Source: Adenanthera pavonina
Taxonomy: Eukaryota; Streptophyta; Magnoliopsida; Fabales; Fabaceae
Direction of reading: 5' to 3'
NCBI GenBank assembly: GCA_026686845.1
Contig: JAIVEN010000007.1
Span: 32,981,001 to 33,045,000, forward strand
Length of the DNA: 64,000 bases
In this document: positions 1 through 11,648 of the stretch, piece after piece
Layout: each line of letters opens with the position of its first letter
Numbering within the stretch: position 1 is the first letter of the stretch
Translations under genes and position numbers: made by a program
Notes under the pieces: generated by a model
Seen by the model: only the letters and a program-made list of their open reading frames with translations
The model's database searches: none
What the model was told of the DNA's origin: nothing

Positions 1-2227
1 ATACAAAAAAAAAGGAAAAAATGCTGTAATTTTATTTTCATATTTTTATATGACACCAAAATTTTTCATATGCATAAAATCTATGTTTTTTTATATAAAT
101 AATAGCTGTGTTATTGGTTGGAAAATAATTGGTTTGATCAACTTAGATTTCTTATAATAAAGAGGAGAGAAAAAGCAGTTTGAAAAATGTGGCCACACTA
201 AAGAGGAGAGAGAGAGCAGTTTGAAAAATGTGGCTATGACTCTTCGTTGGTTCAAGGGAAACGTGACAAAGGGGGCGGTCAGTTTCAAACAAACACACGC
301 TCATTCTCAATCAAATCAATCGTAAATATTTTTTCATTTGTTGGTTTTTTGGCCAATGAAGATAGAGTATCTTAAATCATGGCGATTAACAAAGTGATTA
401 AATTGATGTAACTCCTAAATATGCTACGTTGATCCCAAATATAAAATATTTTAGAATGAAAGTATTATTTATTATATATTTTTTAAAATTTTTTATTTAA
501 TTCATTACAAAAATAGAGAAAAAATTAAATAATAATAATTTTTAAAAAATAATTTAATTTTAAAAAAATTAAATTAATTAACTAATTTTAAATTCTATTC
601 TTAATTTATATAATTTAAATAAAAAATTTTATATTAAAAACAAAAGAAAATACCAGGCTTCTCTTAATATTTAATTACTCCGACTTTTATTCACTTTCTT
701 TCTTTCTTTCTTTCTTTTTCTTTCTTTTTTTTTAATACAAACGACTACGGGGGGCAAGCGCGCAAGCTGGTCAATCCTCTGACATACTCCGCAGAGCATG
801 TTCTTGGACCAAAAGTGTCCACGCATTCAGCTTATTTTTTACTTTTTTATATTTTTCTTTGTCCAGGGAAACATCATAGTCAGCCCGCCACTTTCTATTA
901 TATTTTTTTTCTATCCATATCATAAAATATTTCTAACTATTTTACTTTTATTAAAAATAAATTAATTACATATTTTACAATTATAAAAAAACCCAACACC
1001 TTAATTTCATCATTATTAATTATTGATAAAAATTATTTTAATAATTTATTTTTCCTCTCTTTTTTTAACTTATAAGATAATAATTAATAAAATAAAAAAG
1101 ATAAATTCTTACTTAAAAATTATATATTTTTTATATTTTAAACCAAATAAAAATTCTAGAACAATCCTTATAATATGGTTTAAAGGAAGTGTTAATTAAT
1201 TATATTATAACTAGGATTCATGACAATAATTTAACATGCATAAGGTTGCATCGCGCACTAAAATAATTTGTCTGGTCTCAACTTTCTATTTATTATTGCG
1301 CTCTTACTGAATATTTACTGCGGTGGTCTAACTTATACTCCGTAAGGTCTTCTTTCTTAGAGCTTGGAATATAGGGAGTTCTCTAAAAACCTTAAAATTA
1401 TAAGGACGAACATAAAAATTGACTTAAACTAGAGGATAAGATGTTTAATTTTTCAAATTATTTATAATAAACTTATTATTTTGGTCCCAAAATGTAATTC
1501 TTCTTAAAAATAATCTATTTTGAGAATTTTGACTAAACCATTAAATTAAATCATGAGTCAATTAAGCAGCTGCATGCAATTTTTTTCTGGACCAAATTAA
1601 CTAGCTGCAATAAAATTTAGTCAATGTCCTTAACGTAAAAAAGAAAGCAGCCATTTTAGAAAATCCACACTCCCAAACTGCCTTTTTTCGTCCATAACAT
1701 GATTGAAAAAAAGATACATATACAGTGGTCATCTTAATTAATGGTTATATCTATCTTATAACTAGGGAAAAAAACAAAGAAAACATTGATACCTAATTAT
1801 CACCTCGCAAGCTAGTTATGTGGTTCATTTTTCTTGTGTTAATTCATTAAAACATAGAATCAATTAATGGTGTCAATTTTATTTAAAAGAAAGAATCAGG
1901 AATATTGTAGTGTCTTTTGCTTGAGGTTAGAGGCGAAATTTTTTATATCAATCCCAAGTAAGTGGTTTTGAGGATCACTTCCGAAGAGATTTATATATTT
2001 CCATGGTAGACGAAACTAATTTGATAACTAATTCAAGTTTTTTTTTTAGAAAAAAAAAACAAAAAGGAAAAAACGGAGAAGCAACACATGTAAGTTTGTT
2101 TCCTCACGAAGAGACTAATTCTTATTTGGTAACTACGTTTGGATAACACAAGCCTCGAGCGTTCATTCACTATAAAACCACGCCACTTCGTATTCTTCCC
2201 TGCACCACTTCCATTGACGATAACATC
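1..2227. other. Gene-free AT-rich flank
   Basis: No coding region could be supported. The stretch is AT-rich, with a short TTTC microsatellite near 694-718. The last 200 bases are the promoter of the P450 gene that follows, and they resemble the promoter of the P450 at 20.7-22.6 kb. Confidence 0.6.
2171..2177 (+). promoter_or_regulatory. TATA box of first P450 gene
   Basis: A TATAAAA box lies 51 bases before the start codon. It sits in the block TTCATTCACTATAAAACCAC, which recurs at the same place in front of the minus-strand P450 at 20.7-22.6 kb. The conservation between paralogues supports it as the core promoter. Confidence 0.65.
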
Positions 2228-3946
2228 ATGGAGATTTATATCCCATACTCTATCCTCTTCACCTTCTTTTGCTTCCTCCTTATGATATACAAGTTATCAA
2301 CTTCTAACAAACCTGCCAAACCCTTACCTCCAGGGCCACGGAAACTACCTTTCATAGGAAACCTTCACCAACTTGCAGGATCACTACCTCATCGCTCTCT
2401 CAGGGACCTTGCAAACAAGTATGGACCAATAATGCACCTCCAACTCGGAGAGACATCCAATGTGGTAATCTCTTCGCCTGAGCTAGCCAAAGAGATCCTG
2501 AAAACACATGATCAAATCTTTGCCAATAGACCCAGACTACTGGTGGGCGAGGTCTTTAACTATAACAGCTCCGGCATAGCCTTTGCACCTTATGGAAACC
2601 ACTGGAGGCAACTTCGAAAGATTTGTATCATGGAGCTTCTGTCTGCAAAGAGGGTCCAATCTTTCAGAACAATAAGGGAAGAGGAGGTATCAGCACTTGT
2701 CAAGAACATATCTGAAGAACACCAAGGTTCCATCATGGATCTTTGTAAGAAAATTATGCCACTCTCAAATTCGATAATTGCACGTGCAGCTTTTGGTAAA
2801 ACGACAAAGAACGTAGAAGAAATCCTATCAAGTTTGGCTTACGGGATTGAGATGGCGACTGGTCTCTCAATTTTTGATCTCTTCCCTTCCCTCAAAATCG
2901 TTGGTGTGATCACTGGGTTGGACGCTAAAGTTAGGAAGGTGGGCAAAGTGATTGATAGGATGCTTGAAAATATCATCGATGATCACAAAGAAAAGAAGAG
3001 AAGCAACACTAATGGTGAGGCAATAGAGGAGGATCTAGTCGACGTTCTTTTGAGAATTCAAAAGGAGAATGACTTCGAAATTCCCTTAACTCTCGAACAC
3101 GTTAAAGCTGTTATCCTGGTCAGTCTCTGTTTCTTCGATCAATCATATACATATATAATTATTGATTAAACTTCTATCAAGTATCAGATGACGTTCTTTT
3201 ATTCTTTTGATTGAGATATAACTAAATGACAATGTAAAAGCAACATATATCCTTGCAGGAGTATCCACTCATTATAGTTTATCATATATGAGATTGTGCA
3301 TATTTAACCCTGGTTCGTAATACTCATATTTCAGGACATCATTGTCGGTGGGACCGACACGGCAGCAACAACTACAGAGTGGGCAATGTCAGAATTGCTG
3401 AAAAACCCAGAGAAAATGAAAGATACACAGGAAGAGGTAAGAAGAGTGTATGGGGACAAAGGATATGTTGACGAATCAAAACTTGATGAGTTGAAGTACT
3501 TACGAGCAGTCATCAAAGAAACTTGGAGGTTGCATCCACCTGTGCCGTTGCTAGTTCCAAGAGAAAGCAGTAAGAGCTGTGAAATCAACGGTTACGAAAT
3601 ACGTGAGAAGACGAAGGTCATGGTCAACATATGGGCAATTGGAACAGATCCCAAGCATTGGAAAGAACCTGAGAAATTCCAACCAGAGAGATTCCTTAAC
3701 AGCTCAATCGATTACAAAGGAACAAATTTTCAGTATATTCCATTTGGTGCTGGAAGGAGAATATGTCCTGGAATGACATTTGCTCCGGTTGTTATCGAAC
3801 TTATTCTTGCCAGTTTGCTTTACCATTTCGATTGGAAACTTCCAAACGAGATGAAGCATGAAGATTTGGATATGTCTGAGGCCTTTGGTGCCGCTGTCAA
3901 AAGGAAGAACGGTCTGTGGGTTGTTCCCATTAATTATCAATCTTAA
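2228..3946 (+). CDS. Cytochrome P450, CYP71D-like, intact
   Basis: This is a heme-thiolate monooxygenase of the CYP71 clan, expected on the ER membrane. Members of this subfamily oxidise terpenoids and other specialised metabolites; the substrate here is unknown. There are two exons, 2228-3118 and 3335-3946, with a phase-0 GT-AG intron after AVIL at the position usual for CYP71 genes. They give 500 residues, a normal length. Visible features are an N-terminal membrane anchor (about 6-22), the PPGP hinge (34-37), the I-helix oxygen-binding stretch GGTDTA (302-307), ExxR in KETWR (E359, R362), PERF (414-417) and the heme loop FGAGRRICPG with Cys441. No disabling change is seen. It is the only plus-strand member of the local array. 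Its promoter block is shared with the paralogues. Assignment to CYP71D rests on remembered family sequence; the subfamily number is not determined. Confidence 0.93.
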
Positions 3947-5486
3947 TAAAATATGAGAGTTCGATATATACATAGAGAATTGACAGGATTAATTGTGGTG
4001 TCGTAGATCGAAAGTGGCTCAATGCTTGCTTTGTACTTCATAATCAGGAACTTTTATTCTCTGGGTTTTTGTTTATTTTCACGTTTCCATGAATAAAATT
4101 TACGATGTACTCTCATACTGCCCTTATCGGCAAACACTTTTATTTTTTTTCTTTTAATTTTCAAATGGCTTGAGCAGCTCCACGTCATCTTCTTCGCCAC
4201 TTGGTATATTATGATATTTGACAATGAAATTAAAAAAAAAATTGAGATTAGATTCAGGAGCCCTCTTTTAAAATTTGCTTCCAACTGAAAGAGGATATTT
4301 TCAAAATTAAGCTTGTCGTTGAGGTCTTTTATAGGCTGGGCCCGCTACAGTTTTATTTATTCATGTATAATATATATATATATATAGTCTTGTTGTGGCC
4401 CAACGCTTAATATTCTCTCTCATCCTTAATATAAGATCATTTTAATTGAATCACGTGAATTAAGAAGAGGAGTTAAAACTAATTAACTACCTCGATTTCT
4501 CCAAAAATCTCAATATTTTTTTAAAACTACCTTTATTTATTCTCTCTCTTTTTCTTTTTGGATATATTAAATAGGGATATTTTTTAAAAATGTATAATAA
4601 ATACCACCTCGTATATTATAAAGGGTCTTATATTCAAGATCAAGATAAAATGTCTTATATATACTATATATAGGATCGGAGCTAGTAGTAAAAAAAGGTG
4701 GCTGAATGAAACAATTCCAATGTCATTCGGAAAGTTTAGCAGTTGAATTAAATTCCGATGTAGGGGTTAGTTGAAATACTCACTGTGATCGATTCTAAAT
4801 ATGAAACATTTTTTAAAGTAAAGTTTGGTAAAAAAAAATTTATAGTTTTTTATTTAATATATATTAATATACCAAAAGTAAAAATATTTTTTTTATATTA
4901 AAAAGGCGAATGGGTTAAGTGTATTAAGTAAAAAAGGGAGGCTGGGGCCAAAAAATGATTATAGTATTAATTCCCATTTTAACGTTGGCCGGGTCAAAGT
5001 TGAGCCGTCACGAGAGAATCAAAGAATTGAAATTTTGGATTTGGAAAGTTATTTAACAACAATATAATATTCAGTTCATTCAAATCAATAATATAATAAT
5101 AGTATTTGTGTGCATCATCTTATGACTTCGTGTAAATATACAAAGTTATTTATATTTAAATATAAAGAGATGAAAATTGTGCGTTGTAGTTTTTCTTGAT
5201 TTTTATATAATATATTAATATACGAAGTTGAAAATAAGCACAATAAAAAGGTTTGAATCCTAATTACTCATCATTTTGCTTTCATACTTTTTCTCATACA
5301 ACTAGAATTTGGACTCATGCGATGCACGGAATGTTCATATATTGCTTATAAAATTAAAATATATAAATGTAAAAGTATATAAAATTTATGAATATCAAAT
5401 AAATGTTACAAATAAATATATTTTACATTATTAAATGTAATAATATGGAGACTAATAATTTTGGTGGTCAATCTATTTATTAATTT
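3947..5486. other. Intergenic, AT-rich
   Basis: This is the 3' flank of the P450 gene followed by AT-rich DNA. A Stowaway-like element (4413-4685) is the only structure resolved. A TA microsatellite lies at about 4370-4386. No gene is seen. Confidence 0.6.
4413..4685. mobile_element. Stowaway-like MITE
   Basis: A 273-bp element flanked by TA duplications (4411-4412 and 4686-4687). Its interior closely matches the element at 24953-25216, including shared blocks such as ACTAATTAACTA and AATAAATACCACCTC, so the two are copies of one family. The ends are degenerate. Confidence 0.65.
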
Positions 5487-7916
5487 CACTACAAAAAAAG
5501 AGATATTTAGAGATGGTCAAAATCTGTCATTAAATAACTTAAAATCCATCTCTAATCTATTAGAGATGAATTTAGAGACAACATTTAAGTCGTCTTTAAA
5601 AGTGGCGTCGCTAAATAATTAGAGAGGGATTAACTCATCCGTCTCTAAATAGAGACGGATTTATTCCGTCTCTAAATAAAACAAATTCATCTCTAATCTC
5701 AATCAAAATTTGTTACCAAAATTGTTAAAAATAATCAAATAAAATAATAAAAATAGAATATAATCATCATCCACTTCACCGCTTCAAATGTGTCTCACCC
5801 AGAGACGAAGTCATGACCTCTTACTTTCAATACCTTTGTAGTCATCATGTTGCCAGTTGAACTGAAATATTTTTGCAGTCTTTATATGTAATATTAAATA
5901 TATATTATTTATCTACACACTAATATATAAACATATATATTTATAAGTCAATATATTATTAAAAAATACACATATGTTTTATATTCAATTATTAATATCA
6001 TAAAATATTTTATTTATATATATTTATATTTATATGAATATTTATATTATTTTGTTTAGATCTTAAATAATTTTCCTATAAATATATTTGTTTTTCTTTG
6101 GAAAGAAAAAAATTATTTTCCTAGCCAATTTTTAAATTTAATTTTTATTTGTAAATAAAAATAATTATATATATTATGTTTATGATCCATATGTTTTAAT
6201 ATTTTATTATGTTATTTTTTGCATAGTCATATCATATAATATATATATATATATCGTATTTTATATTATTTAATAAATTATATTATATATATGCTTAATA
6301 TATATTAGAGGTGGGAGGGAACTAGATATGATCGAATTTTATGTCAGTCCATGATCTAACCCAAAGTCTTGGTTAAGTATTATATATATTCATTTTAAAT
6401 TTAAAAAGGAACATATCTTTTTATTATTTGCACCATAAATTTAATTATGGATTCCTAATGAAAAAGGATTGAAATTTTATTTGATTTTGATTTGATTTAT
6501 TTTTTAGTATCATTATTACTTTTAACTTTAATTTTAAAATGCAGATGTAAATTCTCAAAAGAATGTTGATTTAGAAAGAATTAATGATTAATAAGTTTAT
6601 AATAAATTTATTGTTGTCACAATTTTTTGAAATTATTATCATGAAATAGAATTAAAAATTAACTTGTTAATTCAAAGTAAAATAAATTAATAAAATTAAG
6701 ATAATCTACTTAGATATTTTAAACCAAATGATATTATTAAAGATAAACTTTTTTTTGAAATCAATTCTACAAACATATCCAATATAAAAAATTTATCAAC
6801 ATATGGATTACTAATTAAATAAAAAATATTGTTTAATATTAATTGATTCTAGATATTTGTTAATTACTAGGACAATTAAATATCATCTATGATAAAATTG
6901 CTTACATTTTCTTTTAGTCTAAAATTTCTTAAAACTTCAACGCTTCCTTTAATTTCATTTTACTATTTCTAATCTTAAAGTTCTCTATATATCTCCTCTC
7001 TCATTCATTTCTTATTTTTCATTTTCATCCTATATTTTCAATTTCTTGATCTTCTTCCATCAACTACCAAGCATGCTCCTAAAAAAATAAAAGAAACATT
7101 AGGTTTTAGGATTCTGGTAATTTAGTTTAAGGTCGCTTTTTGAAATGTCTTTTAATATGATTAGAAATGTAATTCACTTAACTTAAATTAGTTAACTCAT
7201 GAGTTTAGTCCATTTAACATACTATAATATTTAAAAAATACCCAAAATTTGAAAATATCTCTCAAAATTTAAATTAACATATTACAATATTAAAAAATAA
7301 TACTATATAAAATTGAAGTAATTTAAAAAAAATCTGTATCTAAATCCGTCTATAAATGTGAATTAGAGACTAATTTAGAGACAGACAAGGCACCCGTTGC
7401 TGCGTTCATTACAAATGCGTCTCTAAGTTCATCTCTAAATAGATATTAGAGACGAATTTAGGGCAAGACATTTATTGTTGCATTCACTAAAAATACGTAT
7501 CTAAATCCATCTAAAAAAAATTAGAGATAGGTTTAGTGACAAATTTTTATCCATCACAATAAATTAAAAACATCCGTCACAAAATTCATCTCTAAATGTT
7601 AAAGAATTTTCAAGAAATAATAGGATATTTTTATAGACGGACATAGAGACGGACTTTTTTATTTTAGCAATGAAAAATTAGTTGTTACTAAGTCTGTCTC
7701 TATCATATTATTAAATACAAATATAGAGACGGATTTTATTAGAAATGATATATACCTGTCTCAAACTCCGTCTTTAGTACTTTTCCATTATTTTTAATAT
7801 GAAAGAAAGTTATTTTGCTAAAAAAATTCGTTATCCGTCTCTATTTTCGTCTCTAATAGTGACAGATTTTAATCCATCTCTAAAATTTGTAACTAAATGG
7901 GCATTTTTTTGTAGTG
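5487..7916. mobile_element. Non-autonomous CACTA (En/Spm-type) element
   Basis: The left end CACTACAAAAAAA is matched perfectly, inverted, by the right end TTTTTTTGTAGTG. The 2,430-bp element is flanked on both sides by the 3-bp duplication TTT, as expected for CACTA transposons. The subterminal regions are full of short repeats of the type AGAGACGGATTTA in both orientations, typical of CACTA subterminal arrays. No transposase reading frame is present, so any movement would need a partner enzyme. Confidence 0.85.
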
Positions 7917-8130
7917 TTTTTCTTATATCCAGTTATGTAAGAAGAGCAATAACTGTAATCAATGAACATATAAAAGTAATGGTTAACTAATGTAATAAAA
8001 CATAAGTTTGTAGATCTATATTAATTACATGATCTAATCCTGATAGCATTATATATGCCAAACTTTCTAAAATTTTTGAGTAACTTTCTAGCACAGCTTG
8101 TCTTACATGTTGATATGATAGTATACGTAT

Positions 8131-9109
8131 CACTGCTAAAAAAAATAATTTAGTGAGGGACAAATCCCTCACTAAATACCATTTTTTTCTCGCTAATTTA
8201 GTCGTTATAAATCGTGTCACTAGATTTAACGAGAGAATTAGCGAGGAATTTAATCCCTCTCTAAATTTAGCAAGGAACTCATTCATTGTTATTTTCTCGC
8301 TAAACTACAAAAAATTCAATACTATCACATCATTGCCATATTACCACCAAGACCGCACCACGTCACATCATTGTCATGTCACCCACGACCCATGCCACAT
8401 CACTGTCACACCACCATGATCATGATACATTACTACCATGTCATATAATAATTTCAAATATGCATTTACTTAGATTCGAACCTATGACTTCCTACTGTTA
8501 ATGCATTTATATTCAGACTTTTACAAGTTGAACTGTAATATATTTGTAGTTTTTATATTCAATATTAAATATATATTAGTTATCTACATACTAATACACA
8601 CATATATATATTTATAAATTAATACGTTGTTAAAAAATAAAAATATATTATAATTTCAATTATTAATATCATAAAATATTTTACATTTTGAATTTTGTAA
8701 TAAATAAATTTTCATTTTCATTTTTGCCAACAAGTTATAAAAATTAATCTAACTATTTTTATTAATTTAAAATAATCAACTGATAAAAATAATTTTATAA
8801 CTTAATTATTAAAAAAAAATTAATTCATTAAAATTAAATTTTTAATAAAATAATTTTAATCTATTAAAATTAATTTTAAAAAATTTAGCGATGGACAAAT
8901 TTCTTACTATTCATAATAAATTAGCAAGAAATAAAATTTTTTTTGTTAATTTCTCACTAATTTAGCGAGGGACAGAATATTCCTCACTAATTCCCTTGTT
9001 AAATTTAACAACAACTACGAACTTACAATTCGTCTCTAATTCCCTCACTATTTAGATCATTTAGTGAGGGATGAGTGATCCCTCACTAAATTTAATTTTT
9101 TCAGTAGTG
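8131..9109. mobile_element. Second, smaller CACTA-like element
   Basis: A 979-bp element with ends CACTGCTAAAAAAA and, inverted, CACTACTGAAAAAA, flanked on both sides by TAT as a 3-bp target duplication. Its subterminal repeat is a different motif, TTTAGTGAGGGA, present near both ends in inverted orientation. It is therefore a different family from the larger CACTA element only 214 bp to its left. It has no coding capacity. Confidence 0.82.
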
Positions 9110-9301
9110 TATCTATTATACACAAGTGTAAGATCTTTTAGAATTCTTAATTATAAAATTCTTTTAGAGTTTGAAAAAAAGAGTAATATAAAAATAAAGA
9201 ATAGAAAGAAATCAAAGAAACTATATTCAAGATTGGAAAAATGGGATAAATACCTCCATATTTAAATCATCATTAACATTTTGTTATGAAGTAATCATTT
9301 C

Positions 9302-9954
9302 CATGGTTCAAAAAATCGGACCGGACCCGCCAGTTCGACCGGTCTGACCAGGAACCGGCCCCTGGTCCGGTCCGGTAATAGATGGAAACTGGAAGCATTC
9401 GAAACCAGTGGGAACCAGTCAAGAATCGGTCAAACCGGTACAAAATCGATTTGAACCGGTTTGCCCCTTTTTTAAAATTTTTTAATTTTTTAAATATTTT
9501 TTTAAAATAAAATAATATTATTTTTAGTACTAAGTAGCATTATTTTTGGTATAAATTTTTTTCTTTCTATATTATAATATGTTATAAGTATTATTATAAT
9601 ACATAATTATTAATAATGATAAATTTACTTAATAAATAAGATAAAAATAGAATATCAATTGATTATTTTGAATTCAAAATATAATTATAGATGAATATTA
9701 ACTTATTTAGATTTTAATATTAGATTGTAAAACTTATTAATAATATTTTTAATTTTTCATATATTATTAAATTTTTTTTTTATTCTAGAATAAATGTTAA
9801 TTTTATTATCATGAATAAATATCTTTTATATTTTTTATCTATATTATTAAAAATATATTAATTTATTCACAACCGGTCCGATCCCGATCCGACTACTGAA
9901 CCTTGAACCGTTGCCTCATCCGGTTCAATGGTTGGTCCGGTTTTTTGAACCTTG
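9302..9954. mobile_element. hAT-type MITE with CCGG-rich ends
   Basis: The ends are CATGGTTCAAAAAA and, inverted, CAAGGTTCAAAAAA. A perfect 8-bp duplication ATCATTTC flanks the element (9294-9301 and 9955-9962), which points to the hAT superfamily. Both ends are rich in ACCGG/CCGGT motifs and the middle is AT-rich. Degenerate copies lie at 27769-28631 and 31925-32866. It is non-coding. Confidence 0.8.
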
Positions 9955-11648
9955 ATCATTTCAATATGCAAAAAAAATGTAAAACTTGCAGCCAGAAAAT
10001 TACAAATAATAATGCAATAGTGTAAAGAAAGTAACATAATATAGATCTCACCGTAAATCTAGACAATTAAATCATGATTTTTTCATAAATATATATTTGA
10101 TTTTCAAATCAAATTATGATTTTTTTACAAATATATGTCTAATTTTCTTTCCATATTATCATCATATTAAATTTAAAAAAATGAAAGCATATATAAAAAA
10201 ATAAATATTATTTGAAATATGTTGAGTCAAATTTTTCATAGTCAGTATGATGATGTGAAAGTTTGAAATCGAGACAGATCATACTTTTGATCTCTACTTT
10301 ATAATATATAATAGATTCTTGCCATCCCTTTTTGTTCTTTTAATTTTTCTCCAAATATTTCATTGGGTTCATGCGAATTCAATTTTATTTCATCAATATT
10401 TCCCCCTAAATTTCAATAGGATTTAAATATTATAAAAATTAATATAATTTTTAAAAAGGTATAAGTTATCATTTAAAAAAAAAGAAATAAATATGTCATG
10501 GTCAGCCTGTAAGGTCAAGCTAGCCTGCTTGCAAGCAACCTTTTTTAAAAAAGAATAAATCGAAAATTATAAAAAAGAGCAGCAAAAATTTGTAGGCTAG
10601 TGTAGCTAACAAAGAAAGATGCAGTGCGATAAGGCAATATATATTGATGATATCATCAATATATATATATATATATATACTACTAACACAAAACAATTAA
10701 TTAATATCATATATATATATATATAAGAGGGTAGAGCATCTTTCTATACATGTGGCAAAGTGTTAAGAGGTCTTCATATCAAGAACGAAACAACAAAGAA
10801 TTAGAATTGGTGAAAGATGTAAGTATGCATGAATGCACTGTGAAATACTCCCACCCGTTTCAATATATAAGTAAATTTTGGAGGAAAGGTTATTTCAAAA
10901 TATTAGAGAAAAAATATATATATTTTTATAATAATAAATATGGTATTTTCAAAATACTCCTCATCAAATCAATAAATACTAATTAATATAGTGTAAAAGA
11001 AAAAATATTAATTAACGATAATTTTTTTAAAAAAATATTTTATTATAAATTAAATGATATGTGTAAAGTATTTTTTTTTCCTGATATTTAAAATTGGTGT
11101 GTAAAAATAATTTCTTTCCTAATATTTAAGGATTCCTGGGGAGTATTAAAGTAAGGCGTAGAATTTTAGTATAAAATTTAAAAGTGATGTTGTGACATAA
11201 GCTGGGTCCAATATGGCACTGCATACACGTTCTACAACGCTTAAATGTTAAACCGTGGAATATCTAAATGGCAAGCTTCCCCTCTTCTTCTATTTGCCTC
11301 AAAACACATCGTTAATGCTCTGTTCTGCTAGCTCCAAATAGAGTAAGCGTTCTGTTCCACACAAGAAAAGCAGACAACGGGTCTTAGAAAATCTTCTTTT
11401 GGAAGACCGATCCAGAAACGCAGTGTCGACAGGGAAAGTTGCGTTACGCTGCAAAAGCAACAGTGTGTGTGTAGGTTGTAAAAGCTAGAAGGTTGAACCT
11501 TATTAAATCACTTTCTGAGAGTAGTTTAACTGATCCGCAACATATTTTATTTTCTAGAAGTAACGTAAAGTTACAATCCACAGAGGGATGACTCTGCGTT
11601 TCGCATGAGAAAATATACAGACCAATTATTTTGAAAGCATATATTGTG
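9955..11648. other. Intergenic, AT-rich
   Basis: No gene is seen. The stretch holds a 30-bp perfect palindrome centred on GATATC (10637-10666) that runs into an AT microsatellite, and a Stowaway-like element (10848-11143). The last part is the 3' flank of the diterpene synthase pseudogene. Confidence 0.6.
10848..11143. mobile_element. Stowaway-like MITE
   Basis: A 296-bp element between TA dinucleotides (10846-10847 and 11144-11145). The left end CTCCCACCCGTTTC and the inverted right end CTCCCCAGGAATCC are imperfect versions of the Stowaway terminal motif. Confidence 0.55.
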
